Origin: Actinomadura violacea
GTDB taxonomy: Bacteria > Actinomycetota > Actinomycetes > Streptosporangiales > Streptosporangiaceae
Assembly: GCF_017573465.1 (NCBI RefSeq)
Contig: NZ_JAGEPF010000017.1
Coordinates: 124,001-188,000 of the forward strand
Length of the DNA: 64,000 bases
Direction of reading: 5' to 3'
The position numbers were made by a program, and so were the translations under genes. The notes beneath the pieces were generated by a model. It ran no database searches. It was not told where the DNA came from and saw only the letters and a list, made by a program, of their open reading frames with translations. This document shows positions 40,753 through 48,726 of this stretch, piece after piece. How positions within the stretch are numbered: the stretch's first letter is position 1; each line of letters starts with the position of its first letter.

Positions 40753-41757
40753 CTAATCGAAGTCCTGGCCGTCGAGCACCCAGGTCAGTCCGCTAAGCGG
40801 GTCCTCGATGGCCAGATGGATGAACCAGATCTCGTCGTCGGGTCGGCGCCAGGCCACGCAGCGCAGGCGGGCGACCACGCCCGCCAGGGCTCCGATGTCG
40901 ACGGGTTCGGCGAGGCCGCCGATGCGAGCCAGGAGGCGCCAGACCGCAATGCGCCCGCGCGCCTCCGACCACTGTCCGTAGGCCGCGTTGCCTCCGGCCA
41001 CGGCGAGCAGAGCCGGATACGCGTCGACGAAGTCGATCGGGGCGCCGTACTGATCAGCGGGCGATCCGGGAGCGGCGGCCATCACACGTGCCGCCGCTTC
41101 CCAGGCAGTGCCGTGCACGGTGATCGGTCCCTCGATCCAGTGGGAGTCCAGAATCCCCGCGACAGGCTCTGCCCGAAGCGGGGTGTCACCCGCGCTCACG
41201 ATCGGCACGGTCAACTCCTGGGCATCGTCGGGGAAGTACGCCATCGTCCCGCCGCCGGAACCGCGCCATGAGAAGTCGCGCATGTGCTGGTCGGGTCGCC
41301 AGCATGCACGTTCCCACGGCTGCAGCGCGAACGGCACCCCGGCGAACACAGCGGTGTCGAGGCCGGCCACGCCGGACAGGTCCGCGCCGCGCAGGACCTG
41401 CGAGTGCGCGACCAGATGACGCAGTCCACGGTGGGTCAGGTGCTCATCGAGTTCGTCCCACCGCCTCATGGCCAGCGCCTCATGAAGATCCCGGGCTTCC
41501 CTGCGGCTCTCCTCGTACTCGCGGGTCACGATGTGCACGGCGTGCCGCGGAGTGCCGCGCTCGGCCATGAGGCGGCCGATCCAGGTCAAGGTGTAGCGCA
41601 GGTCGTAATCTCCTTGGACCTCCTCTTGAGACGCGGGCGGGTCCGTGCGGCCGTGTGCGTCATCGAGCCGGTCGTACAGGGCTCGGAGATCGTCCCAGCG
41701 CCGTCCATCGGCCAAGCGGTCGATGAGCCTGAAAAGTTCGTCGAGTTCACTATCCAT
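40753..41757 (-). CDS. Hypothetical protein, 334 residues
   Basis: A cytoplasmic-looking protein beginning MDSELDELFRLIDRLADGRR. The N-terminal third is helical (DDLRALYDRLDDAHGR, HEALAMRRWDELDEHLTHRG); the middle has a Gly-rich stretch (WRGSGGGTMAYFPDDAQ) and the C-terminus ends IHLAIEDPLSGLTWVLDGQD, resembling actinobacterial DUF-type proteins that carry a Trp-rich end. No catalytic motif is recognised. Codon use is somewhat less GC-extreme than its neighbours, so recent acquisition is possible. Function unknown. Confidence 0.65.
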   Translation of the reverse strand: MDSELDELFRLIDRLADGRRWDDLRALYDRLDDAHGRTDPPASQEEVQGDYDLRYTLTWIGRLMAERGTPRHAVHIVTREYEESRREARDLHEALAMRRWDELDEHLTHRGLRHLVAHSQVLRGADLSGVAGLDTAVFAGVPFALQPWERACWRPDQHMRDFSWRGSGGGTMAYFPDDAQELTVPIVSAGDTPLRAEPVAGILDSHWIEGPITVHGTAWEAAARVMAAAPGSPADQYGAPIDFVDAYPALLAVAGGNAAYGQWSEARGRIAVWRLLARIGGLAEPVDIGALAGVVARLRCVAWRRPDDEIWFIHLAIEDPLSGLTWVLDGQDFD

Positions 41758-41950
41758 AGGTCACAGTTCCCTGTTGACGGACACTTGGCAGGGGTACGGA
41801 CGTTGCAGCCGCCGCAGCGAGCAGACCAGTACAAAGCGATGCTGAAGTCTGCCACTGGCCGGCGAACAGGTGACCGTGGCGTTCGGTGTTCGCCCCTCGT
41901 GGACCTGAGGCGGGACCGGTCCGGCCGGCCACTCCGGGCATGATGGGGCC

Positions 41951-42325
41951 ATGGAGCATCAAACGCCCCTTGGACCCGGTGACGCTCAGGCGCCGATGAG
42001 CCGAGAGATTCTGCTCGATGAAGTGGTGGACCCGGTCAAGGCGACGGCCCGTATCCAGATCCGCCGCATCCGGATCGCCCCTGGCCATCCCGCCGGTCGG
42101 CACATTCACAACGGGCCCGTGTTCGGCAGCATCGAATCCGGCTCGGCCGTCTACCAGATCGCAGGCCAGGAGCCCTCGGTGCTTCGTCCCGGGGACGTTT
42201 TCCACGAACCCGGGGGCGCGGTGATCGAAAAGTTCGACGCCACCGAGGAAGGCGTCACCTTCCTGGGCTACTTCCCGCTGGCCGCCGGCGAGGAGCCGGC
42301 GATCGAACCGCCCGCCGACTCCTGA
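41951..42325 (+). CDS. Cupin domain protein
   Basis: 124 residues. Cupin motif 1 is read as PAGRHIHNGPVFGSIESGSA (two His, no clear Glu) and motif 2 as LRPGDVFHEPGG with a His, consistent with a small metal-binding beta-barrel. It may be an enzyme or a sensor. It is the only plus-strand gene between two minus-strand units and is divergent from the hypothetical gene at 40753 across 193 bases. Confidence 0.75.
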   Translation: MEHQTPLGPGDAQAPMSREILLDEVVDPVKATARIQIRRIRIAPGHPAGRHIHNGPVFGSIESGSAVYQIAGQEPSVLRPGDVFHEPGGAVIEKFDATEEGVTFLGYFPLAAGEEPAIEPPADS

Positions 42326-42401
42326 CAAGGCCGGGACACGCCGCTCAGGCAACGTTCGCCCTGTTCGACGACGGTCCCTTGACGTGGCACGAGAAAGCAC
42401 C

Positions 42402-42428
42402 GAGGGCGGGACCGCCGGTCCCGCCCTC
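42402..42428 (-). terminator. Terminator of tRNA-Ser(CGA)
   Basis: GAGGGCGGGACC (42402-42413) and its exact complement (42417-42428) flank a 3-base loop. Read on the minus strand it lies 33 bases after the tRNA 3' end and is followed by GTGCTTTCTCG. Confidence 0.75.
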
Positions 42429-42460
42429 TAGGTGTTCGGCCAGGTGAACGGCCGTTCGGC

Positions 42461-42548
42461 TGGCGGTGGTGGTGGGATTCGAACCCACGGAAGCTTGCAC
42501 TTCACACGCTTTCGAGGCGTGCGCCCTCGTCCACTAGGCGACACCACC
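42461..42548 (-). tRNA. tRNA-Ser (anticodon CGA)
   Basis: Read on the minus strand: the acceptor stem GGTGGTG pairs with CACCACC, the discriminator is G, and CCA is encoded (42461-42463). The anticodon loop CTCGAAA gives CGA, decoding UCG. The T arm GTGGG-TTCGAAT-CCCAC is perfect and the long variable arm marks a class II tRNA, as expected for serine. It lies 10 bases from tadA. Confidence 0.95.
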
Positions 42549-42558
42549 GCGGGGAAGC

Positions 42559-43029
42559 CTACCGGACTCTGCGGCGTACGAAGAACTCGGAGAGCAGCGC
42601 GCCGCACTCCGCCGCGAGCACGCCCGCGAGCACCTCGGGCCGGTGGTTGAGGCGGCGGTCCCGGACGACGTCCCACAGCGACCCGACCGCGCCCGCCTTC
42701 GCGTCGACCGCCCCGTACACGACCCGGTCCACCCGCGCCTGGACGGACGCCCCGGCGCACATCGTGCACGGCTCCAGCGTCACGACCAGCGTGCAGCCGG
42801 ACAGCCGCCACTCCCCCCGCGCGCGGGCGGCCGCGCGCATCGCGACGATCTCGGCGTGCCCGGTCGGGTCGGTGCTGCGCTCCCGGTCGTTGCGGCCGGT
42901 CCCGATCACCGCGCCGGAGCCGTCCAGGACCACGGCGCCGACGGGGATCTCGCCGTCGCGGCCGGCGGCGCGCGCCTCGTCCAGCGCCAGCCGCATCGCC
43001 GCGCCGAACTCCTCGTCCAGGTCAGTCAC
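42559..43029 (-). CDS. tadA: tRNA-specific adenosine deaminase
   Basis: 156 residues. Zinc ligands His58 (in GHAEIVAM, with catalytic Glu60), Cys88 and Cys91 (EPCTMCAGA) form the cytidine-deaminase-fold active site. GEIPVGAVVLDGSG and GRNDRERSTDPTGHAE are typical of TadA, which converts A34 to inosine in tRNA-Arg. It overlaps the upstream associated-protein gene by 8 bases, so the two are translationally coupled. Confidence 0.95.
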   Translation of the reverse strand: MTDLDEEFGAAMRLALDEARAAGRDGEIPVGAVVLDGSGAVIGTGRNDRERSTDPTGHAEIVAMRAAARARGEWRLSGCTLVVTLEPCTMCAGASVQARVDRVVYGAVDAKAGAVGSLWDVVRDRRLNHRPEVLAGVLAAECGALLSEFFVRRRVR

Positions 43030-43477
43030 GGAGGCGGTCGAACTCCTCGCCGAAACCGGCGCGCTCCGCGACCGTCAGCAGCGCGTCGCCGGGCAGCGCG
43101 CGCTCGCCGAGGTCGCTGAGCTGGTCGGGGCCGACGCCGAGGTCGGCCAGCAGAGCGGGGTCGCCGCCGGAGTCGCCGTCGGGGACCTCCCCGACGAGCT
43201 GGTGGAACAGCGCGGCGAGGCCGTCCTCCCGGACGGTCGACACGTACGCGCGGGGCTCGCCGTCGCCGTCCAGCCGGACGACCGCGAACCAGTCGTCGTC
43301 CTGCTCGACGAGCAGGACGACCGGGTCCCCGTAGGACTCGACGGCGGCCTCCCGCATCAGGTCGGCGACGTCGTCGACGTGCTCGGCCTCGGCGAGCACG
43401 GCCTCGGCCCCGACCCAGCCCTGCGGGCTCTGCGCGAACACGGCTGCGAAGTACGGCACACGCACATTGTGACCCAC
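43022..43477 (-). CDS. TadA-associated protein
   Basis: 151 residues (GTG at 43477; the GTG at 43459, giving VPYFAAVFAQ, is as likely). It is the actinobacterial protein commonly found just upstream of tadA: YFAAVFAQSPQGWVGAEAVL, DVADLMREAAVESYGDPVVL and a C-terminal ADLGVGPDQLSDLGERALPG. No enzymatic motif is seen; it may support TadA. A paralogue is encoded at 45109-45588, with an unrelated exported enzyme gene between them. Confidence 0.82.
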   Translation of the reverse strand: MGHNVRVPYFAAVFAQSPQGWVGAEAVLAEAEHVDDVADLMREAAVESYGDPVVLLVEQDDDWFAVVRLDGDGEPRAYVSTVREDGLAALFHQLVGEVPDGDSGGDPALLADLGVGPDQLSDLGERALPGDALLTVAERAGFGEEFDRLRD

Positions 43478-43620
43478 GGGGTTGCCGCGGTCACACCCTC
43501 CGCGCGCTTTCGGTCATGAGGATACTTCGGGTTTTGTCCCATGGTGGTCGGGTGCGGTTCTTCCCCTGGTGACCCGATGATCGTGATACTTCTCACCGGC
43601 CACGCGGCGGGAGGAGAACC

Positions 43621-44919
43621 ATGGGCAAGGACGAACTGACGCGGCGCGGGTTCCTCGCGGGGACGGCGGGCGCCGCCGCGCTCATCGCGGCCAGCGGTGC
43701 CGGCGGGACGGCGGCGGACGCGGCGGCGACCGTCCGCGCCCCCGTCTCGGCCCTCCCCGAACCCGGCGACTCCGGCATCGACCACATCGTCGTCGTGATG
43801 ATGGAGAACCGGTCGTTCGACCACTACATGGGCTGGGTGCCCGGCGCCGACGGCAAGCAGGCCGGCCTCACCTTCACCGACGCGCAGGGCGCCGCGCACG
43901 ACACCCACCACCTCACGGTGCCCTACGGCTGCGGCTTCAACGACCCCGACCACTCCTACGAGGGCGGACGCACCGAGTACAACGGCGGCGCCTGCGACGG
44001 ATGGCTGCGCGCGGGCGACAACGACGTCTTCTCCATCGGCTACTTCAAGGGGCCCGACCTCGGCTTCCACGGCCGCGCCGCCCTCGACTGGACGCTCTGC
44101 GACCGCTACTTCGCCGCCGTCATGTCATCGACGTTCCCGAACCGGATCTTCCAGCACGCCGGGCAGACCGACCGGATCTCCAACACCTTCACCTTCTCCG
44201 AGCTCACCACGATCTGGGACCGGTTGAAGGAGAAGAAGATCCCCGCGCACTACTACTTCAGCGACGTGCCGTTCACCGCGCTGTGGGGCCTCAAGCAGCT
44301 CGACATCAGCCGCCACATCAACTACTTCTACGACGACGCCAGGAAGGGCAACCTGCCGGCCGTCAGCTTCGTCGAGCCCGGCTTCGTCGGCGAGGCGCTG
44401 CCCGGCCTGTCCGAGGACGAGCACCCGCTCGCCGACATCCGGTTCGGCCAGAGCTTCCTGAACAAGGTCTACACGGCGATCATCGACTCGCCGAACTGGG
44501 CCCGCACCCTGCTGGTGATCAACTACGACGAGTGGGGCGGGTTCTTCGACCACGTCGCGCCGCCCGCCGGCCCCGACCCGCGCCCCGACCTCGGCACCGG
44601 CCTGCGCGGCTTCCGCGTCCCCTGCCTGCTGATCTCACCGCGCGCCCGGCGCGGCGCCGTCGCCCACGAGGTGTACGACCACACGTCCGTGCTCAAGGCG
44701 ATCGAGTGGCGCTGGGGCCTCGAACCGCTGTCGGTGCGGGACGCGGGGGCCCGCAACATCGCCGAGGTCCTCGACTTCGACAGCGCACCGAAGCTGAAGG
44801 CGCCGCACTACGACGTCCCGCGCCCGCTCACCCTCGGCTGCATCGACCCGCAGCACACCCACGCCGGCGACGACTGGGCCCAACTCAACGCCTACGCCCT
44901 AACTCACGGCTTCAGATAA
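43621..44919 (+). CDS. Tat-exported phospholipase C-like phosphoesterase
   Basis: 432 residues. The twin-arginine signal LTRRGFLAG (residues 6-14) with AGTAGAAALIAASGAGG predicts export. The phosphoesterase family core begins IDHIVVVMMENRSFDHYMGW and continues with SSTFPNRIFQHAGQTDRISN, LVINYDEWGGFFDHVAPPAG and FRVPCLLISPRARRG, the metal and nucleophile regions of the bacterial non-specific phospholipase C/acid phosphatase AcpA family. It cleaves phosphate esters outside the cell. A good GGAGGAG precedes the ATG. It sits between two TadA-associated paralogues. Confidence 0.9.
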   Translation: MGKDELTRRGFLAGTAGAAALIAASGAGGTAADAAATVRAPVSALPEPGDSGIDHIVVVMMENRSFDHYMGWVPGADGKQAGLTFTDAQGAAHDTHHLTVPYGCGFNDPDHSYEGGRTEYNGGACDGWLRAGDNDVFSIGYFKGPDLGFHGRAALDWTLCDRYFAAVMSSTFPNRIFQHAGQTDRISNTFTFSELTTIWDRLKEKKIPAHYYFSDVPFTALWGLKQLDISRHINYFYDDARKGNLPAVSFVEPGFVGEALPGLSEDEHPLADIRFGQSFLNKVYTAIIDSPNWARTLLVINYDEWGGFFDHVAPPAGPDPRPDLGTGLRGFRVPCLLISPRARRGAVAHEVYDHTSVLKAIEWRWGLEPLSVRDAGARNIAEVLDFDSAPKLKAPHYDVPRPLTLGCIDPQHTHAGDDWAQLNAYALTHGFR

Positions 44920-44966
44920 CCCCAGGCCCCCGACGCCGCCATGCTCGAACCCCAGCCACCGCCCAC

Positions 44967-45071
44967 GGGCAGGCACGCGGAGCGAGCGCTAGCGAGCGCA
45001 GCGGGCCTGCCCGACGACGGACGGGCCGTTTCGCGCGGAGCGCTAGCGGAGCGCGAAACGATCCGTCCGTC
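44967..45071. repeat. Pair of nested hairpins sharing AGCGCTAGCG
   Basis: Hairpin 1 (44967-45012): GGGCAGGC and GCCTGCCC enclose AGCGAGCGCTAGCGAGCG, itself self-complementary. Hairpin 2 (45016-45071): arms 45016-45036 and 45051-45071 match in two 9-bp blocks (GACGGACGG/CCGTCCGTC and GTTTCGCGC/GCGCGAAAC) with three mismatches, around GGAGCGCTAGCGGA. Both loops carry AGCGCTAGCG. Purpose unknown. Confidence 0.65.
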
Positions 45072-45083
45072 GCAACGGGGGTT

Positions 45084-45103
45084 CCAGGGGGTCGCCCCCC
45101 TGG
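45084..45103 (-). terminator. Terminator-like hairpin after the second TadA-associated gene
   Basis: CCAGGGGG (45084-45091) pairs with CCCCCTGG (45096-45103). On the minus strand it begins six bases after the stop of the gene ending at 45109. Confidence 0.5.
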
Positions 45104-45108
45104 GAAAG

Positions 45109-45588
45109 TCAAGAGTCCAGGGCGCGTTCGAAGGCGGGGGCGAAGCCGACGCGGCCCGCGATGCTGAGCAGCATCTCGTCCGGGTAGAGCTCCAGGTCGC
45201 CGGAGATCGCGCCGAGCTCCATCTCGTCCAGCCCGAGGTCGGCGAAGATCGACATGTCGCCGACGGGGAGCACCTGGTCGAGTTCCTCGTCGTCGGGGAT
45301 CGGGATGTCCAGGTACTCCAGCACCTGCCCGGCGAGCGGCCAGTCCACCGAGGCGGTGACGTCCGACAGGAACACCATCACCTCGTCGCCGAGCAGCCGG
45401 ATCGCCACGAAGAAGTCGTCGCCCACCGACACGAGCCCGACCGTCCCGCCCAGGCTCGGCTGCTGCCGCAGGGCATGGATCAGCCCGGCGAGATCCTCGG
45501 TCAGCGCCACCGGGAGGATCTCGGCCTCCCAGCGGTCGTCCTCGCGGTACACCACGACGGCGAAGTCCGTCGCGTCCACATCCGTCAT
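45109..45588 (-). CDS. TadA-associated protein paralogue
   Basis: 159 residues from ATG 45588. It shares the layout of the protein at 43022: [60 protein letters not shown] and the C-terminal [20 protein letters not shown], then [18 protein letters not shown], equivalent to TVAERAGFGEEFDRLRD of the other copy. It is probably an ancient duplicate whose pair was split by the phospholipase C gene and hairpin elements. Function unknown. Confidence 0.8.
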   Translation of the reverse strand: MTDVDATDFAVVVYREDDRWEAEILPVALTEDLAGLIHALRQQPSLGGTVGLVSVGDDFFVAIRLLGDEVMVFLSDVTASVDWPLAGQVLEYLDIPIPDDEELDQVLPVGDMSIFADLGLDEMELGAISGDLELYPDEMLLSIAGRVGFAPAFERALDS

Positions 45589-45775
45589 TTCCACCCCACC
45601 GGCGCCGTTCCTGCCTGGGCATGGTCGCAGATGCGGCGCGCGCTCGCGTGCCCGACCGCTGAACTGGGCGCCGCACCGCCGCGTGAAGCGGGGAGTCAGC
45701 ACCGCATTCCGGCGGCAACGGCACAACCTACCCGGTCCCCGCCGGCGCCCTGGGGAGGGGCCGGCGCCCGGGCGG

Positions 45776-46147
45776 TCAGTTGATGCGGAAGGTGCGGCGC
45801 CGCAGCGCCGCGTGGATCCGGGCGCGCCGCGACCTGTGCGGTGTCACCCGGCGGCGCAGTTCGCGCGCCTCCGCCAGCTCCCGCAGGAAGATCGCGCGGC
45901 GGCGCAGCCGCTCGCGGACCTGCTCCGGCGAGACGTCGCCCGCGCCCGCGCGGTAGCGGTCCGCTGTGACATCGCTCACCGCCTCGTCGACGTCCGCGGA
46001 TTCGGCGGGGAACGGGACGGGTTCGGGCGGGGGGACGAGGGAGTCGGGGGCCGGGGGCGCGCCCTCCGCGGCGCCGGGGCCCGGCCCGGGCGGATCGGGC
46101 GCGGGCTCGCGCGCCCGATCCGGCCGCCGATCACTTTCGCTGCTCAT
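45776..46147 (-). CDS. Hypothetical protein with proline-rich head and basic tail
   Basis: 123 residues. The first 50 are Pro/Ala/Glu-rich ([20 protein letters not shown]) and probably disordered; the last 60 are strongly helical and basic ([40 protein letters not shown]), ending RRRTFRIN. The basic tail could bind nucleic acid. It is divergent from upp with an 84-base gap. No family recognised. Confidence 0.55.
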   Translation of the reverse strand: MSSESDRRPDRAREPAPDPPGPGPGAAEGAPPAPDSLVPPPEPVPFPAESADVDEAVSDVTADRYRAGAGDVSPEQVRERLRRRAIFLRELAEARELRRRVTPHRSRRARIHAALRRRTFRIN

Positions 46148-46231
46148 AAGCCCATGGTGCCCAGCTCAGCGGCGTCCTATCCAAATCGCCGGCCCGGCCG
46201 CCGCGGGCGGGCGTTGGGCTACGGTGTGCGC

Positions 46232-46870
46232 ATGCAGACCCTCGCCGTCGACCATCCGCTCGTCGCGCACAAGCTCACCACGCTGCGGGACGTCCGCACC
46301 GACTCCCCCACGTTCCGCCGCCTGGCGGACGAGCTCGTCACGCTGCTGGCCTACGAGGCCACCCGCGACGTCCGGGTCGCCCCGGTCACCGTGCGCACCC
46401 CGCTGGTGGAGACCGACGGCGTCCAGCTCGCCAGTCCGAAGCCGCTCGTGGTGCCGATCCTGCGGGCCGGGCTCGGCATGCTGGACGGGATGACCCGGCT
46501 GCTGCCGACGGCCGAGGTCGGCTTCCTCGGCATGATCCGCGACGAGGGCACCCTGCAGGCCCAGACGTACGCGACCCGTCTCCCCGACGACCTGTCCGGG
46601 CGGCAGTGCTACGTCCTGGACCCGATGCTCGCGACCGGCGGGACCCTCGCCGCCGCGATCAAGCTGCTGTTCGACCGCGGCGCCGACGACGTCACGGCGA
46701 TCTGCCTGCTCGCCGCGCCGGAGGGCCTGAAGTACCTGGAGGACGCGTTCGCCGGGACGGCTGCGCCGATCCGGGTCGTCACCGCGGCGATCGACGCGCA
46801 CCTCAACGAGCAGGGCTTCATCCTGCCGGGGCTCGGTGACGCCGGCGACCGGCTCTACGGCGTCGTCTGA
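46232..46870 (+). CDS. upp: Uracil phosphoribosyltransferase
   Basis: 212 residues, start [20 protein letters not shown]. The PRPP-binding loop is read as [15 protein letters not shown], and the uracil-binding C-terminal end is [20 protein letters not shown] followed by RLYGVV. It converts uracil and PRPP to UMP in pyrimidine salvage. Placement near tadA is frequent in actinobacteria. Single gene; no attenuator is evident upstream. Confidence 0.95.
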   Translation: MQTLAVDHPLVAHKLTTLRDVRTDSPTFRRLADELVTLLAYEATRDVRVAPVTVRTPLVETDGVQLASPKPLVVPILRAGLGMLDGMTRLLPTAEVGFLGMIRDEGTLQAQTYATRLPDDLSGRQCYVLDPMLATGGTLAAAIKLLFDRGADDVTAICLLAAPEGLKYLEDAFAGTAAPIRVVTAAIDAHLNEQGFILPGLGDAGDRLYGVV

Positions 46871-47054
46871 GGGGCCGATTCCCCTGCGGGGGCGCTGTGG
46901 GGCGTGATCCGGATGCGCGGCGTGCTCCAGATGTTCGTTCCTGGTGGCAAGGGGTACGAACGCGCTACGGAACGTCAGTGCGCGTTCCCCTCCGCCGCCC
47001 CGGCACAGGGGACCTTCACGGACCGGGCGGCGCGAGCGAGGCCTAGGAGTCGCG

Positions 47055-47315
47055 ATGACTCACCAAGGGGATGGCGACCTGCCGCGCTACGCCGCGATCG
47101 GCGAGCGGCTCGGCGAGGAGTTCGAAGGGGTGCACCAGGCCGACACCGTGGAACGGTGCGTGTCCGCCGCGCGGCACGGCGCGGACGAGGTGTGCGGGGG
47201 AGCGACCCCGGACCTCGTGGAGCGGATCGCGCGCCGGCACCTGGAGGTGCTCGCCACGGTGGCGGCGGAGAAGCGGCGCCAGGCGCGGCGCTCGTCTCTC
47301 GACAACGCGCCATAG
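47055..47315 (+). CDS. Small helical protein, three-helix-bundle type
   Basis: 86 residues from ATG 47055, with AGGAGT nine bases upstream. YAAIGERLGEEFEGVHQADT, VERCVSAARHGADEVCGGAT and LVERIARRHLEVLATVAAEK form three helices, like a small actinobacterial dimerisation-domain family I associate with the three-helix-bundle name. Two Cys residues are present. It precedes the PH-domain gene in the same direction. Role unknown. Confidence 0.55.
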   Translation: MTHQGDGDLPRYAAIGERLGEEFEGVHQADTVERCVSAARHGADEVCGGATPDLVERIARRHLEVLATVAAEKRRQARRSSLDNAP

Positions 47316-47389
47316 CCCTTGCTTTGCCGGGGGTTGCGGCTGTGCGAGACTGAACCGGGGTCCGTGGGTCGACGCTCCGGGAGGCAGCC

Positions 47390-47470
47390 GTGCCCGCAAG
47401 CATGCAGATGACGAGGGCCGCAGCGGCCCCGCCGGGTGGGCGCCGCCGCTCCGGCCCGAGGCCGCGATGA
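47390..47470 (+). CDS. Possible 26-residue leader peptide before the PH-domain gene
   Basis: GTG 47390 follows CGGGAGG; the reading frame MPASMQMTRAAAAPPGGRRR ends in a TGA overlapping the ATG of the next gene (ATGA). Translational coupling is plausible. The peptide is short and basic, so it could also be an untranslated chance frame. Confidence 0.3.
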   Translation: MPASMQMTRAAAAPPGGRRRSGPRPR

Positions 47471-47997
47471 GGCTGGTGACCCCGGGGGACTCGGCCCCGG
47501 CCTCGGTGAACAAGTACCTCCTCCCGCACGAGAACCAGGTGATCACGGTGCGCCGGCATCCGGCGGTGCTGATGGTCCCGGTCGGGCTCGTCCTCGGCGG
47601 CCTGATCGTCGCGGGCGTGCTGAGCAACACCGTCGCCAGCCAGGCGGGCACGGTGATCAGCTGGATCTGGTGGGCGTGGCTGATCCTGCTCGCCTGGTTC
47701 GTCTGGCGGGTCGCCGAATGGTCGGTCGACTACTTCGTGATCACCAACCAGCGGATGCTGCTGACCACCGGCCTGATCACCCGCAAGGTCGCGATGATGC
47801 CGCTGGCGAAGGTCACCGACATGAGCTTCAAGCGGACGATCGCGGGCCGGATGCTCGGCTACGGCGAGTTCGTGCTGGAGTCGGCGGGCCAGGAGCAGGC
47901 GCTGTCGAACGTGCCGTACCTGCCGTATCCGGAGCAGCTCTACCTCGAGGTCTGCGAAATGATCTTCCCGAACAAGAACGCCACCGCCGACGACTGA
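47467..47997 (+). CDS. PH domain (bPH2) membrane protein
   Basis: 176 residues. Two adjacent membrane segments (VLMVPVGLVLGGLIVAGVLS and TVISWIWWAWLILLAWFVWR) are followed by the bacterial PH-like domain: DYFVITNQRMLLTTGLITRK, VAMMPLAKVTDMSFKRTIAG and RMLGYGEFVLESAGQEQALS. The protein is anchored in the membrane with the PH domain in the cytoplasm. Proteins of this type are common beside the SecA/Upp region in actinobacteria; their role is not settled. Confidence 0.85.
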   Translation: MRLVTPGDSAPASVNKYLLPHENQVITVRRHPAVLMVPVGLVLGGLIVAGVLSNTVASQAGTVISWIWWAWLILLAWFVWRVAEWSVDYFVITNQRMLLTTGLITRKVAMMPLAKVTDMSFKRTIAGRMLGYGEFVLESAGQEQALSNVPYLPYPEQLYLEVCEMIFPNKNATADD

Positions 47998-48029
47998 CCC
48001 GGCGGCGTTCCGGGCGCTACGGTGCGGGC

Positions 48030-48542
48030 GTGGCCGGTTCCGCGCAGCGCCCGCTGCTGTTCCTCGATGTCGACGGTCCGCTCATTCCGTTCGGCTCGCC
48101 GGACCCGTACCCCCTTTATGGACCGGATCGTCCAGAAGACCCCACTTCCCATCCGCTGCTGCCCCGTCTGGACCCGGCGCACGGCCCCCGCCTGATGTCA
48201 CTGCCCTGCGAGATGGTGTGGGCGACGACATGGGCCGCCGACGCGAACGAATGCATCGCGCCGCGGCTGGGCCTGCCGGACCTGGCGGTCGTCCCATGGC
48301 CCGAGCCGTCCGCCGACGACGAGCGGGACGAGCGCGCCGGCCTGCACTGGAAGACGCGGACGCTGGTCGGATGGGCCGCGGGACGTCCCTTCGCATGGGT
48401 CGACGACGAGATCTCCGATGCGGATCGCGGCTGGGTGGCCGCCCATCATGGGGGGCGGGCGCTGCTGCATCGCGTCGACGCGCGGTCGGGGCTGGGCGAC
48501 GCGGATTACCGCGTGCTGGCCGCGTGGCTGCGTTCGGCGTAG
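48030..48542 (+). CDS. HAD-like (Swiss Army Knife RNA repair type) protein
   Basis: 170 residues from GTG 48030. The HAD motif I is LLFLDVDGPLIPFG, with motif II in EMVWATTWAADANECIAPRL and a late motif PFAWVDDEISDADRGW providing acidic residues. This short form without a cap domain resembles the HAD module of Swiss Army Knife RNA-repair proteins and is frequent in actinobacteria as a stand-alone hydrolase. The phosphoester substrate is unknown. It lies 32 bases after the PH-domain gene and may be in the same transcript. Confidence 0.78.
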   Translation: MAGSAQRPLLFLDVDGPLIPFGSPDPYPLYGPDRPEDPTSHPLLPRLDPAHGPRLMSLPCEMVWATTWAADANECIAPRLGLPDLAVVPWPEPSADDERDERAGLHWKTRTLVGWAAGRPFAWVDDEISDADRGWVAAHHGGRALLHRVDARSGLGDADYRVLAAWLRSA

Positions 48543-48726
48543 TGGTGGTGGGGGAGCAATCTCGGCGGAATCGGCGATCTTGCGGGGATCGTCGGATAAC
48601 GTCGGAGTGGACAGGTGCCGCGACGGTCGGGGGGTCCCGCTTCGTTACTCTCGATGTGCGATAACCCGCAATGTGCAATCATGTCGGCACCCCAGCCGCC
48701 TGATTACTTCCGCTAAGTGAGTCCAC

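Noticed and set aside
43519-43592. GATACTTC repeated upstream of the phospholipase C gene
   Set aside because: Only 8 bases match and the spacing (66) fits no known operator.
46921-46988. GGAACG-N8-CGTTCC and GTTCGT/ACGAAC repeats near 46.95 kb
   Set aside because: The arms are only 6 bases with no positional logic; could be chance in this GC-rich context.
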